Assembly (NCBI RefSeq): GCF_014324365.1
Contig: NZ_QEIG01000014.1
Location: forward strand, 1 to 64,000
Reading direction: 5' to 3'
Source: Algoriphagus sp. AK58
GTDB lineage: Bacteria > Bacteroidota > Bacteroidia > Cytophagales > Cyclobacteriaceae
DNA: 64,000 nucleotides
In this document: one piece after another, positions 8,484-17,671 of the stretch
Numbering within the stretch: the first letter of the stretch is position 1
How the letters are laid out: every line of letters begins with the position of its first letter
The notes under the pieces: generated by a model
What the model saw: the letters and a program-made list of their open reading frames with translations, nothing else
The model's database searches: none
What the model was told of the DNA's origin: nothing
Made by a program: the position numbers and the translations under genes

Positions 8484-8507
8484 AAAAAAAGCGGCCGAAG
8501 CCGCTTT
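8484..8507 (-). terminator. Rho-independent terminator of the ferritin gene
   Basis: Stem AAAGCGGC / GCCGCTTT with a 4-nt CGAA centre (TTCG on the transcribed strand, a stable tetraloop). On the minus strand a run of seven T follows, about 20 bp after the ferritin stop codon. Confidence 0.88.
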
Positions 8508-8529
8508 AAATTTATCCCAAGTCTGATTT

Positions 8530-9072
8530 TCATTCTCCGGTTCCAGCAGCCGCATGAAGCTTGCCCAACTCCTGATCGATAGTCCAAAGTCCTATTCCTT
8601 CCTCTCCGATAATGTCAAAGAGTTCGAGAGCTCTTCTGGACATAGTTTCTTCCTCCCGCTGCTCGGTCACATACCATTGCATAAAGCTGAAGGTAGCAAA
8701 GTCCTTTACACCGAAGGCGTGATCTACAATGTTATTGATAGACTTAGTTACCTTGATTTCGTGCTCCAAAATTAGTTCAAATACTTCTCTAAGAGAGTTG
8801 AAATTGTGCCGAATCCCGGTGATTTCAGGCTGGATGGCATGGCCGCCCGCCTCATTTACATATTGGAAAATCTTCATCATGTGCATTCTCTCCTCATCTG
8901 CATGAGTATAGAGGTACTTAGCCGCATTCGCATAGCCCATCATATGGCACCAAGAAGCCATAGACAAATAATATGCGGAAGATTTCCCCTCCATTTCAAT
9001 TTGTTTGTTGAGGAGGGCTTCTGTATCGGGAAGTAGGGAACGCTGCAGCGTTACGATTTCTTTCTGTTTCAT
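8530..9072 (-). CDS. Ferritin (non-heme iron storage)
   Basis: A 180-residue four-helix ferritin that oxidises Fe(II) and stores it in a 24-mer shell. Ferroxidase ligands are visible: E in NKQIEMEGKSSAYY, the E-E-x-x-H of HADEERMH, and the E and Q of the third/fourth helices (LILEHEIKV, WYVTEQREEE). The length fits bacterial FtnA. The frame could start nine bases earlier at a TTG, but the ATG at 9072 is the natural start. It has a separate promoter region (9073-9183) and its own terminator, so it is monocistronic. Confidence 0.93.
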   Translation of the reverse strand: MKQKEIVTLQRSLLPDTEALLNKQIEMEGKSSAYYLSMASWCHMMGYANAAKYLYTHADEERMHMMKIFQYVNEAGGHAIQPEITGIRHNFNSLREVFELILEHEIKVTKSINNIVDHAFGVKDFATFSFMQWYVTEQREEETMSRRALELFDIIGEEGIGLWTIDQELGKLHAAAGTGE

Positions 9073-9183
9073 AGTAGTCAATAAAATTTATTACCTAAAC
9101 TTAACTAAATCAGCCCGCTAAAAGATTCCCCAACCCGTATTTTATTTCAAAATTTAGAATTGGTTTAATTTGAATTTCCGGTA

Positions 9184-10530
9184 TTATCGGGTCAAAGGAG
9201 AAGGAAACACAGCCAAACTCTCCTCTCCGGTTTCACTTACCGACTGCACAGCAAAGAAGTAATTATCTTTGCTATACGGAAGCGAAATGGATGTCTCAGT
9301 AGTGAAAAATTTCTTTTCCCACATAGGAGAGGAGGTTTCTCTTATCAAGACGTAGTATCCCTTCGCCTTACCTTGAACCGGTGCTTTCCAAAGTAAATCA
9401 GACTTGTTGGTCAGTCCTCTGACATCGATTCTCACTTCCTGAGGCATTCCCGCAGAATTGGCCAAAGAAGCCGCTGATGATAAATTCACCGCAGAAACCT
9501 TTCTTAAGTATTCAAAATCCATGAATTCGGGAAGGTCTCCATACTGAATCCCATTCTCTACTCTTACATTTTCATGTTGATGCAGAAAGTTTTCATTCAT
9601 CTCTGACATTCTTACTGCAGTAAATCCATTTCGCATAAAAGGAGTCTGGTCTCCGCCTCTTAGGAATCGGTCACTGCGGTAAATCAGTTTCACTTCCATG
9701 TGATCCACATAACGCTCACCAATCTCTTTGATGTACCTTGCCAACTGTCGTGAAGGACTGTCATTGTCGGAGTTGGTAGATCTGCGGATGGCTGCGCCTC
9801 TTTCATCTTCGGCCAAAGGCACCGTTTCTGAAAATACCCGCATCACGGTATTGTTGCTGATCAGGGTTTCAGAGGAGTTGCTGTTGCCCACAATATCGTT
9901 GTTAAGGACCGCCTCGATCTGCCAACCTTCGGATTTAGCCTTATCTGCCAGATAGGTAGCGCCTTTCAATCCCTGCTCTTCTCCTGTGAAGGCGACAAAT
10001 AAGATGGTGGCAGAGAACTCTTTTTCCGCCAATACTCTCGCTAATTCCATTACTACCGCCACACCGCTTCCGTCGTCATTGGCACCGGGTGCGGCACCTG
10101 TGGCATCCATCACATCTCTGTTTCTGGAATCCAAATGACCAGATACGATGAAAACTCTCTTGTCATTGGGGTTGGTGCCCTTTAGCGTGGCCACCACATT
10201 GGCTACTTTTGAATCCGCAACAATCCTTCTACCATCTCCAGGAGTGACAAACTCCTCGATTTGTGCTGTCATCCGGCCATTGGAAGTTTTGGCAAACTGA
10301 TTGAATTTACTCAGCACGTAGCGCTGTGCAGCGATCATCCCGTTTTTCTCGTCCGTATTGAGTGTGTGACGAGAATGGAAAGAGGAGAGGTCATAAATGT
10401 ATTTTTTCAGACTGTCCGAAGAAACCTGTTGCACCAACAATTCTATCTCAGGATTTCGGATGACTGCCTGCTGGGCAAAACTTCCCAAGGAGCAAATTCC
10501 AAGGGCAAGGGTGAATAAAATTTTACGCAT
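9184..10530 (-). CDS. Secreted M28-family aminopeptidase
   Basis: A 448-residue zinc exopeptidase with signal peptide (MRKILFTLALGICSLGSFAQ). The metal ligands of clan MH are seen: SGHLDS (His), ANDDGSG (bridging Asp, about residue 150), FTGEEQG (catalytic and metal Glu), NNDIVG (Asp) and HQHENV (last His). The C-terminal 90 residues look like a fibronectin III-type or other beta module (RGLTNKSDLLWKAP...YYVLIRE). It probably trims peptides in the periplasm or medium. It is divergent from the DinB gene; the 67-bp gap must carry both promoters. Confidence 0.9.
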   Translation of the reverse strand: MRKILFTLALGICSLGSFAQQAVIRNPEIELLVQQVSSDSLKKYIYDLSSFHSRHTLNTDEKNGMIAAQRYVLSKFNQFAKTSNGRMTAQIEEFVTPGDGRRIVADSKVANVVATLKGTNPNDKRVFIVSGHLDSRNRDVMDATGAAPGANDDGSGVAVVMELARVLAEKEFSATILFVAFTGEEQGLKGATYLADKAKSEGWQIEAVLNNDIVGNSNSSETLISNNTVMRVFSETVPLAEDERGAAIRRSTNSDNDSPSRQLARYIKEIGERYVDHMEVKLIYRSDRFLRGGDQTPFMRNGFTAVRMSEMNENFLHQHENVRVENGIQYGDLPEFMDFEYLRKVSAVNLSSAASLANSAGMPQEVRIDVRGLTNKSDLLWKAPVQGKAKGYYVLIRETSSPMWEKKFFTTETSISLPYSKDNYFFAVQSVSETGEESLAVFPSPLTR

Positions 10531-10597
10531 GGTAGGTTTGGTTTTTTTCTTAATCCTAAATTTATCCCAGAAGTCTTGTCCAACATCGATATTTTAC

Positions 10598-11113
10598 ATG
10601 AACACATTTTCATTACCCAGCAAAGGTGAATATCCGAGCTACTACGAAACCTACTTGGAAAAAATCCCAGAGGTCCCTTTTTCAGAGTTGATTTCCAGTC
10701 AAATTGCAGAAATCAGGAATCTATTTTCTTCCAAACCTCTCGGATGGGAGTCCATAGCCTATGCAGAAGGAAAATGGACTCCAAAGGAAGTCCTTGGGCA
10801 CCTTATAGACACCGAGAGGATCATGACCTTCAGAGCACTTTGTTTTTCCAGAGGAGAAAAGCAATCCTTACCGGGTTTTGATGAGAATCAATATGTCCTT
10901 AACGCCAATTTTCAGAAAGTTTCTTTAGATGATCTCTTGGAGGATTTTGAAGCTCAGAGAAAGGCTTTGTTGACTTTGGTTAAAACCATTTCGGAAAGTA
11001 CCTTGGATCTGGTAGGAAATGCCAATCAAAAGCCGATCTCTCCAAGGGCATTATTTTGGATTATCCCCGGGCATTTTATCCACCATTTACAAGTTCTAAA
11101 CAGCCGATATTGA
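10598..11113 (+). CDS. DinB-family putative metal-dependent protein
   Basis: A 171-residue four-helix DinB/YfiT-like protein. Family members bind a metal with three histidines. Here the candidates are GHLIDTER (about residue 67) and GHFIHHLQVL near the C-terminus. Known relatives include bacillithiol S-transferase and maleylpyruvate isomerase, but the substrate is unknown here. The frame is open far upstream within the M28 gene's antisense, but the ATG at 10598 gives the normal N-terminus. Its stop overlaps the PhzF start (TGATG), so the two are translationally coupled. Confidence 0.8.
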   Translation: MNTFSLPSKGEYPSYYETYLEKIPEVPFSELISSQIAEIRNLFSSKPLGWESIAYAEGKWTPKEVLGHLIDTERIMTFRALCFSRGEKQSLPGFDENQYVLNANFQKVSLDDLLEDFEAQRKALLTLVKTISESTLDLVGNANQKPISPRALFWIIPGHFIHHLQVLNSRY

Positions 11114-11913
11114 TGAGCTCCATACCAATAGCAGTAGTTGATGCATTTACAGATAAACCGTTTTCGGGGAATCCCGCAGGCGTATGCCTACTAGAGCATC
11201 CCTTGACCAAGGAGCAGATGCAGGCAATCGCCATGGAAATGAATTTAAGTGAGACCGCTTTCGTGGAAAAGACCAATGAACATGGAAACTTTTTACTCCG
11301 GTGGTTTACTCCGACTTTGGAAATTGATCTGTGTGGGCATGCTACTCTTGCTTCATCCTTTTGGATGCTACAGTCAGGCTGGGCTCACGAGGGACAGACA
11401 GTCAGATTTCAAACCCGCAGCGGAGAACTTCGAGTGAAATGCGAATCGGCTAGTCTCACCATGGATTTTCCATTGATTCCCACTTATCTTGACATTCACC
11501 CGGTGTTCTCCCAGGAATTATTTGGCAAAAGGATCGTCCAAGCCGCTCAACTCCGGCGAAACTGGATTTTCGAATTGGAGGATGAGCAATCTGTTCGGGA
11601 CTTGGTTCCTGATTTTGCTAAAATCTCCGAAAACAGTGAAGAGGGGTTCATTGTCACCGCGCAAGGCAAGGATTATGATATTGTCAGCCGGTTTTTTGGA
11701 CCCAATGTGGGAGTTCCTGAAGATCCAGTGACCGGTTTTGCACATTGTGCTTTGATGGATTACTGGAATCAAAAAACTTCCAAAACCCAATTGAAAGCTT
11801 TTCAGGCCAGCAAAAGAGGCGGTATCCTGTTACTGGAAAAGCATGATGATCGCGTATTGCTCAAAGGACAGGCTGTGGCAGTACTCAGAGGAAATATCTA
11901 CCTTGGCCAATAA
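11113..11913 (+). CDS. PhzF-family isomerase/epimerase
   Basis: A 266-residue PhzF-like protein with the diaminopimelate-epimerase fold. It shows the N-terminal VDAFTDKPFSGNPAGV signature, the catalytic Glu in NLSETAF (about residue 46), DLCGHATLAS and the second-lobe motif PEDPVTGFAHC. Phenazine PhzF isomerises DHHA, but most genomic copies, as here without any phz gene nearby, have unknown small-molecule substrates. It overlaps the DinB stop by one base, and its own stop shares one base with the next start (TAATG), making a three-gene unit with the channel gene. Confidence 0.87.
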   Translation: MSSIPIAVVDAFTDKPFSGNPAGVCLLEHPLTKEQMQAIAMEMNLSETAFVEKTNEHGNFLLRWFTPTLEIDLCGHATLASSFWMLQSGWAHEGQTVRFQTRSGELRVKCESASLTMDFPLIPTYLDIHPVFSQELFGKRIVQAAQLRRNWIFELEDEQSVRDLVPDFAKISENSEEGFIVTAQGKDYDIVSRFFGPNVGVPEDPVTGFAHCALMDYWNQKTSKTQLKAFQASKRGGILLLEKHDDRVLLKGQAVAVLRGNIYLGQ

Positions 11914-12632
11914 TGGAAAATAATGGGGTAGTCAAATCTAGCTTACGAAGTGTAGCCAAACACATCAATGAGTATTGGCTAAATGACGTCAGTTTTGTTC
12001 TCCTTCTGATTGTTTTGATTTTTACTGTATTTGTTCTACCCGTTTTGATAGAGTATGGACATGTGAACATGTTTTTCGTAAACATGGTGTTCATTTTCCT
12101 TTTTTTCGCGGGTATTTGGTCCTCAGACAACAAGTTTTTAATCCTCCTCACTACCTTCTTGTTTTTATGTCAGTTGGCCCTAAGAATTTTGAGATTTAGT
12201 AGTCTTCCCGTCGAATTTTACCTCTTGGAACGCATTTTTGGTCTGTTCAATATGGGGGCCTTTATTTTTGTCAATTTCAGATTGCTTTTCCGAAACCATG
12301 AAGTCAATTTCTACAGAGTGATCGGTGCGGTCAATGTTTACCTGTTGGTTTCTATTCTTGGTGCTTTTGGTTTTGAAGTGATTCATTTATTGCTCGGGAG
12401 TTCGATTTCCGGAATCAATGAATTGGTTCAAAACAAGCAGCTTTCCGGTTTAGATGAGGACTTTTCAACGTATATCTATTTTAGTTTGGTAAGCTTGACT
12501 ACAGTCGGTTTTGGAGATTACACTCCTGTCAACGTGATGTCAAAAATGCTTGCAGTCTTCTTGTCCACTATCGGGATACTTTATCCTGCGGTGGTTATTG
12601 CCAAATTAGTGGGCTATAGCACGACCAAGTAA
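11913..12632 (+). CDS. Potassium channel (two-pore-helix ion channel domain)
   Basis: A 239-residue integral membrane protein with about six hydrophobic spans and one pore region. The selectivity filter TTVGFGDYTP is at about residues 195-204. The S4-like span lacks the regular arginines of a voltage sensor, and there is no cytoplasmic RCK/TrkA domain after the last span, so gating is not evident. It assembles as a tetramer in the inner membrane. It shares one base with the PhzF stop, so expression is probably linked, although no functional link is obvious. Confidence 0.87.
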   Translation: MENNGVVKSSLRSVAKHINEYWLNDVSFVLLLIVLIFTVFVLPVLIEYGHVNMFFVNMVFIFLFFAGIWSSDNKFLILLTTFLFLCQLALRILRFSSLPVEFYLLERIFGLFNMGAFIFVNFRLLFRNHEVNFYRVIGAVNVYLLVSILGAFGFEVIHLLLGSSISGINELVQNKQLSGLDEDFSTYIYFSLVSLTTVGFGDYTPVNVMSKMLAVFLSTIGILYPAVVIAKLVGYSTTK

Positions 12633-12719
12633 AATCCATAAGTATTCCATTCCTGTAATTTTAGCCAGAGACAAAATGGAAAAAATGTTATTTCAGTAGA
12701 AAATACAATCCATAACCCT

Positions 12720-14201
12720 ATGAAAAAAATATACCTCAGTCTTTTGATGCTGCTCATGATCCATGAAGGATTTGCTCAGGCTTCAAGAAAGATAGAAGTA
12801 GAGTCTAAAGTAGAGACTACTTCAGAAGTTACCATTAAGGGCAAGCGAGTACCTTACAAAGCTACTGCCGGAACCCAGCCCGTTTGGGATGAAAAAGGAG
12901 AGCCTATTGCCTCCTTGTTTTACACCTACTACGAGCGCACAGATGTAGCCGACAAAGCAAAAAGACCTTTGGTGATTTCGTTCAACGGAGGGCCGGGTTC
13001 AGCTTCCATTTGGATGCATTTGGCCTACACTGGTCCAGTAATTCTCAATATTGACGATGAGGGCTATCCGGTTCAACCTTACGGAACCAAGTCCAATCCG
13101 CATTCTATTTTGGATGTAGCGGATATCGTGTATGTCGATCCTGTGAATACGGGCTATTCCCGAATCGTGAAGGAAGACACTCCCAGAGGTACCTTCTTTG
13201 GAATCAATGCAGATATCAAGTATCTGGCAGATTGGGTGAATACATTTGTCACAAGACAAAACCGATGGGCCTCGCCCAAGTATCTGATCGGTGAAAGTTA
13301 TGGTACCACGCGTGTGGCAGGCCTAGTTTCTCAGCTTCAGAACTCTCACTGGATGTACTTCAACGGGGTGATTTTGGTGTCCCCGACAGACATGGGGATT
13401 GACCGTGGAGGACCCGTGAAAATGGCTAACTACTGGCCTTATTATGCTGCTACGGCTTGGTATCACAAAGCCCTGCCTGCCGAACTTCAGGCAAAAGACC
13501 TGGATGAAATCCTGGCAATTGTGGAGCCTATGGCAGTCAATGAGATTTTGCCTGCAATGGCTAAGGGTGGTTTGCTTTCTGAATCTGAGCGAGATGCGAT
13601 TGCTACGAAAATGGCCTACTACTCTGGATTGAAAAAAGAAGTCATCCTTCAGTACAATCTGATGGTTCCTACCAGCTTTTTTTGGAAAGAATTACTGAGA
13701 GAAAGAGATGGGATGACCGTCGGTCGATTGGACAGTCGATACAAGGGATTTGACCGAATGGAAGCCGGATCGGCCTACGATTTTGACCCTGCTCTGACTA
13801 GCTGGAATCATGCTTTTGCTCCGGCCTTCAACCACTATGCTAAAAATGTCCTGAAGTATAATACGGATTTGACCTATAATTTATTTGGTCCAGTGAATCC
13901 TTGGGATAGAAGCAACGAAACCACCGGGAATGATTTGGGTACGGCCATGCGTCAGAATCCATACCTTCACCTGATGGTTCAGTCAGGCTATTATGATGGT
14001 GGAACTGACTACTTCAATGCTAAATACAGCACCTGGCATATCGATCCAAACGGAAAAATGAAAGACCGAATTGATTTCAAAGGCTACCGTTCCGGTCATA
14101 TGATGTACCTGAGAGCAGAAGATTTGGCTACTTCTAATGAAGACATCAGACAGTTTATCCAAAAATCTTCCGTCGCACCAGGACAGCCTGCGAAGTATTG
14201 A
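12720..14201 (+). CDS. Secreted S10-family serine carboxypeptidase
   Basis: A 493-residue exported peptidase with a short signal peptide ending about FAQA. The catalytic triad is identifiable: Ser in GESYGTT (about residue 192), Asp in GYYDGGTD (about 425) and His in SGHMMY (about 459). The substrate-binding NGGPGSA motif is at about residues 90-96. S10 enzymes remove C-terminal residues at acidic pH. It is preceded by an 87-bp gap after the channel gene and followed by a strong bidirectional terminator, so it may be monocistronic. Confidence 0.9.
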   Translation: MKKIYLSLLMLLMIHEGFAQASRKIEVESKVETTSEVTIKGKRVPYKATAGTQPVWDEKGEPIASLFYTYYERTDVADKAKRPLVISFNGGPGSASIWMHLAYTGPVILNIDDEGYPVQPYGTKSNPHSILDVADIVYVDPVNTGYSRIVKEDTPRGTFFGINADIKYLADWVNTFVTRQNRWASPKYLIGESYGTTRVAGLVSQLQNSHWMYFNGVILVSPTDMGIDRGGPVKMANYWPYYAATAWYHKALPAELQAKDLDEILAIVEPMAVNEILPAMAKGGLLSESERDAIATKMAYYSGLKKEVILQYNLMVPTSFFWKELLRERDGMTVGRLDSRYKGFDRMEAGSAYDFDPALTSWNHAFAPAFNHYAKNVLKYNTDLTYNLFGPVNPWDRSNETTGNDLGTAMRQNPYLHLMVQSGYYDGGTDYFNAKYSTWHIDPNGKMKDRIDFKGYRSGHMMYLRAEDLATSNEDIRQFIQKSSVAPGQPAKY

Positions 14202-14216
14202 TTTGATATTCCTGAA

Positions 14217-14256
14217 AAGCAAAAAAGTCCGGATTTAGGTTCGGACTTTTTTGCTT
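14217..14256. terminator. Bidirectional terminator between convergent genes
   Basis: 15-bp perfect stem AAGCAAAAAAGTCCG / CGGACTTTTTTGCTT around a 10-nt loop. It has T runs on both strands and sits between the S10 peptidase (plus) and antiporter (minus) stops. Confidence 0.88.
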
Positions 14257-14305
14257 CTTCCTAAAGGAGAAAAACTTTGGAGATTGAGGTCAATCAGAAA
14301 TGAAA

Positions 14306-15775
14306 TCAAGCTCTTTGCTTTTCGAGACAATCATTGACTAAGTCAAAATCCTCCTCTTTATCCGCCAGAACCATCAATAAGTCATCGGATAGAATAGTCG
14401 TAGAACCGCCTGGTCGAATGTATTCTTCATTTCTTTTGATCATGACGATAAAGGCCGATTTTGGAAAGTTCAGATCGAGAATTCTTTTATTCACGGCATA
14501 GAAGTGCGGCAAAATTTTCAATTCTCTCAGATCGGATTTAGGAATTTCGGAGATGAGTCTTTCGATGTCAGATACTGGCTTGAGCTTTTCGGGAAGTGAA
14601 ACGTGCAGCCATTTAGCGGCAATGGAGAGAGTTGTTCCTTGTAAAATAACCGACGTTACCGAGATAAAGAATACGACATTGAAGATCATGTGGGCCTTTT
14701 CTACTCCCGCCAATAGGGGATAAGTGGCAAATACAATCGGTACTGCACCCCGTAATCCCACCCAAGAAATGTAGAGCTTGTTTCGAATCTTCATTTTGAA
14801 AAACACCAAACTCAAAAACACACTGAGAGGCCTTGCTACCAAAATCAGGAATACAGAAATGGCCACCCCCAAACCTAAGTAAGGAATGATATCCGATGGG
14901 AATACCAAGAGTCCTAGGGTAAGGAAGAGCACGATTTGCATCAGCCAAGCCAAACCATCGAACATCTGAAGAATGGACTTTTTGTGGATCAGTTCTTGAT
15001 TTCCCAGATAAACCGCACATATATAAATCGCCAAGAACCCGTTTCCACCTACAAAATCCGTCGCCGAAAAAGTGATAAACATCAAAGCGATAACCAATAC
15101 CGAGTAAAGTCCTTCAAAGTCGAGTTTGATGCTGTTGATGATGATCTTGCTTAATCGTCCGAAACCAAACCCAGCAAGCGTACCAATCACCATTTGCTGT
15201 AAAAAGAGAGGAATGATGGAGACTAAGTCTTTTTCGGGATTGGTGACCAAAGTCAAAAATGAAATGGTCAACACATAGGCCATGGGGTCGTTGGATCCAC
15301 TTTCAAGTTCCAGAGTAGGTCTCAGATTGTTTTTTAGTCCTAAACTCTTGGATCTTAAAATTGAAAAAACTGCAGCAGCATCTGTTGAGGAGACGATCGA
15401 ACCAAGCAGCAAACTCTCGTAAAGAGTAAAATCGGTGATGAAATACACAAAAAGACCCAAACTTATTGCTGTGAGAAAGACTCCTAAAGTAGAAAGTACA
15501 AGCCCCTGACGCAGGATTGGTTTGACGGCTTTCCATGAGGTATCCAAACCACCGGAGAACAAAATGAAATTAAGAGACACAATGCCTATAAATTGGGCAA
15601 CCTTAGGGTTATCAAAATTTATCTTCCCGATTCCATCAGATCCGGCAAGCATCCCAATCGTTAAAAAGAGCAATAATGTAGGAACCCCAAACTTGTAGGA
15701 AGTCTTTCCGATAATCACACTGATTAATAAAAGCAGTGACCCTACAAGTAGAATATTTTCTGTGGTCAAGACCAT
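14306..15775 (-). CDS. Potassium/proton antiporter (CPA1, CvrA/NhaP2-like)
   Basis: A 489-residue cation/proton antiporter. The first 390 or so residues are hydrophobic (12-13 spans) and contain FSGGLDT and the transport-site motif ESGSNDPMAY (about residues 158-167). The C-terminal 90 residues form a TrkA-C-like cytoplasmic regulatory domain (SAFIVMIKRNEEYIRPGGST). It exchanges K+ (or Na+) for H+ across the inner membrane for pH and ion homeostasis. It lies 57 bp downstream of gluQ on the same strand and may be co-transcribed with it. It ends at the shared bidirectional terminator. Confidence 0.9.
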   Translation of the reverse strand: MVLTTENILLVGSLLLLISVIIGKTSYKFGVPTLLLFLTIGMLAGSDGIGKINFDNPKVAQFIGIVSLNFILFSGGLDTSWKAVKPILRQGLVLSTLGVFLTAISLGLFVYFITDFTLYESLLLGSIVSSTDAAAVFSILRSKSLGLKNNLRPTLELESGSNDPMAYVLTISFLTLVTNPEKDLVSIIPLFLQQMVIGTLAGFGFGRLSKIIINSIKLDFEGLYSVLVIALMFITFSATDFVGGNGFLAIYICAVYLGNQELIHKKSILQMFDGLAWLMQIVLFLTLGLLVFPSDIIPYLGLGVAISVFLILVARPLSVFLSLVFFKMKIRNKLYISWVGLRGAVPIVFATYPLLAGVEKAHMIFNVVFFISVTSVILQGTTLSIAAKWLHVSLPEKLKPVSDIERLISEIPKSDLRELKILPHFYAVNKRILDLNFPKSAFIVMIKRNEEYIRPGGSTTILSDDLLMVLADKEEDFDLVNDCLEKQRA

Positions 15776-15832
15776 AACTGAACTCTTAATAGATTTTTGA
15801 AAAAGCTAAAGAAAGTAAAATTTTAGGGCAGT

Positions 15833-16696
15833 TTAAAAAATTAAATTCTCATACGGTTTGAAAATTTCACTCGTTGAAAGACTCCGAATTAGATTTTTTA
15901 TATCCTCAAGATTTTTCCCCTCCTTTCTCAGAGATTGAACAGATAAAGAACCTGCAGATTTTGAAAGTTTGGCCTGATTAGGTCCTTTTATTACTTCATG
16001 ATGTAGAAAAGTAGTGGCACCGAACATGGGTTGGTTCAGAAGCCTAGCGAGATCCAATTGAGCCAAAGTAGATGGATACAGGTCTTTACCTCTGATGATC
16101 AAATCCACTCCAAAATGAAGATCATCTACCACAGAGGTCAAATGATAGGCGGGCAGCTTATCTTTCTTTCTGACAATATAAAATGCCGTTTCCTCAGGGA
16201 TTAGGTAGGTTTTTTTCATCTCTGGGTACTCAGTGAATGTCAAAAAATCCGAATCAAGCGTATTCACCCTCCAAGCTGTCTCTGGTCGGTCAAGTGGAAT
16301 TTTTCGATCCAGGCATAGGCCTAAGTAATATCCCCTTGAATCCATCTGCTGGATTTTATTTCGGGAGCAGTCACAGGAAAAAACCTTTCCGGAATGTTTT
16401 AATGCTTCCAAAGCTTCTTCATACAGCTTCATCCGGTGCACTTGTGACCATTCAGATTCCAATTCGGAAAGAGATTTTGGACCGAGATCAATTTGAATTT
16501 CCAAAAAGTCCAAAGTGTCAAAAATATCCTGAACATACTCGGGCCGATACCTTTCCCGATCCAAGTCATCTATTCTCAAGAGAATCTTGGCACCATGCCT
16601 TTGAGCCAAAGTCTTGGTCAGCAAAAAAGAAAAGGCATTTCCTAGATGCAGGAATCCACTGGGAGTGGGAGCGATACGGGTGAGTGAATACTTCAT
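15833..16696 (-). CDS. gluQ: Glutamyl-Q tRNA(Asp) synthetase-like protein
   Basis: A 287-residue truncated GluRS paralogue. It has the Rossmann core with the HIGH variant HLGN (about residue 17), a zinc knuckle CDC...Y...C (about residues 108-130) exactly as in YadB, and KLSKS in place of KMSKS near the C-terminus. It has no anticodon-binding domain. YadB-type enzymes charge glutamate onto queuosine-34 of tRNA-Asp, and a tRNA-Asp(GTC) sits at the start of this window. It is upstream of the antiporter gene and divergent from the exported protein at 16811. Confidence 0.85.
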   Translation of the reverse strand: MKYSLTRIAPTPSGFLHLGNAFSFLLTKTLAQRHGAKILLRIDDLDRERYRPEYVQDIFDTLDFLEIQIDLGPKSLSELESEWSQVHRMKLYEEALEALKHSGKVFSCDCSRNKIQQMDSRGYYLGLCLDRKIPLDRPETAWRVNTLDSDFLTFTEYPEMKKTYLIPEETAFYIVRKKDKLPAYHLTSVVDDLHFGVDLIIRGKDLYPSTLAQLDLARLLNQPMFGATTFLHHEVIKGPNQAKLSKSAGSLSVQSLRKEGKNLEDIKNLIRSLSTSEIFKPYENLIF

Positions 16697-16810
16697 GACT
16701 CAAAGGTAAAGGATTCCATTTTTTTGGTTCGGAGAAATATTCCTGTTCTTAATGTTCTTTAACAGCATTCGATTTTTAGCATTAGGTTCTGTTTTTACCT
16801 TTGAAAGTAC

Positions 16811-17542
16811 ATGAAGCCGGTTTCCCTCCTGATTATATTTTTACTATTTGCCTGTCAAAGCGTGGCTCAAAGCAGCTATTCAGGCAATGTAATCGATGCT
16901 TGGGACAAGAAATACTTGGAAGGAGTGGAAGTTTCACTTTCCGGAAAGGGAAAAACAGTGACAAATTCCCGCGGGTATTTTTCCATCCAAGCCATGATTG
17001 GGGATACACTTACCTTGACTTTTCCGGGATTTATCGAAAGAAAACAGATCTTGGGAAAGGAGCGGTATTTTCTACTGGAACTTCAGGACAGGGCAAGATT
17101 ACTTCCTACGTTTCAGGTGAAGTCGGAGCCCTATCGATTCCGTTTTAGGGATGGTAAATTGACGTTGATCGAAAATGAAACCGAAGAGGAAAAGCCTTTT
17201 GCACAACAGGTCTCAAGCGGCACGGATCAGTTTTCTCCCAATCCTAATTTTTCAATTTATGGACCGATCAGCTACTTCACCAAACGAAATAGACAATTAA
17301 GACAGTATGACGAAAAGCTGAATAGGATAAAGCGAAGATCAGGATATCTGGAAGCCATTGATTCGGATTCGGTAAGGACCGAATGGATGAATAGGTATCA
17401 ATTGGACCGATCCCAATGGGACCGGTTGATTATTCGGTTCAATGAGTTTCATCAAAGCCATGAATTTTTGGATTGGCCAAAAGAAAAAGTGTTAAATGCT
17501 ATGAATGATTTTTTTCGGATAGAAAGCTATCTAAATGACTGA
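16811..17542 (+). CDS. Exported protein with CarboxypepD_reg-like domain
   Basis: A 243-residue protein with a signal peptide (LLIIFLLFACQSVAQ; a lipobox reading is less likely). A beta-sandwich follows at about residues 22-110, with the pattern GNVIDAWDKKYLEGVEVSLSGKGK and NSRGYFSI typical of carboxypeptidase-regulatory-like domains. The second half is charged and helical (RRSGYLEAIDSDSVR) and unknown. A TACCTTTG element at 16796-16803 matches the -7 consensus only 7 bp before the ATG, so the mRNA could be nearly leaderless. The function is not known; it may be a cell-surface structural or adaptor protein. Confidence 0.7.
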   Translation: MKPVSLLIIFLLFACQSVAQSSYSGNVIDAWDKKYLEGVEVSLSGKGKTVTNSRGYFSIQAMIGDTLTLTFPGFIERKQILGKERYFLLELQDRARLLPTFQVKSEPYRFRFRDGKLTLIENETEEEKPFAQQVSSGTDQFSPNPNFSIYGPISYFTKRNRQLRQYDEKLNRIKRRSGYLEAIDSDSVRTEWMNRYQLDRSQWDRLIIRFNEFHQSHEFLDWPKEKVLNAMNDFFRIESYLND

Positions 17543-17671
17543 AAATAGCAGTGTTATCAGATTATAGGAACTTCCGACTTTTCAAAGAGGCACAGAATCT
17601 CCAACTTTTGCCTAACTAATTCGATAAATTGTTGTTATTTAGCTGAAGTAATTGATAGTTATTCTGTTTAA

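Noticed and set aside
9728..9955. Antisense open frames within the M28 and other genes
   Set aside because: They are shadows of the true coding strand, with no signals or family matches.
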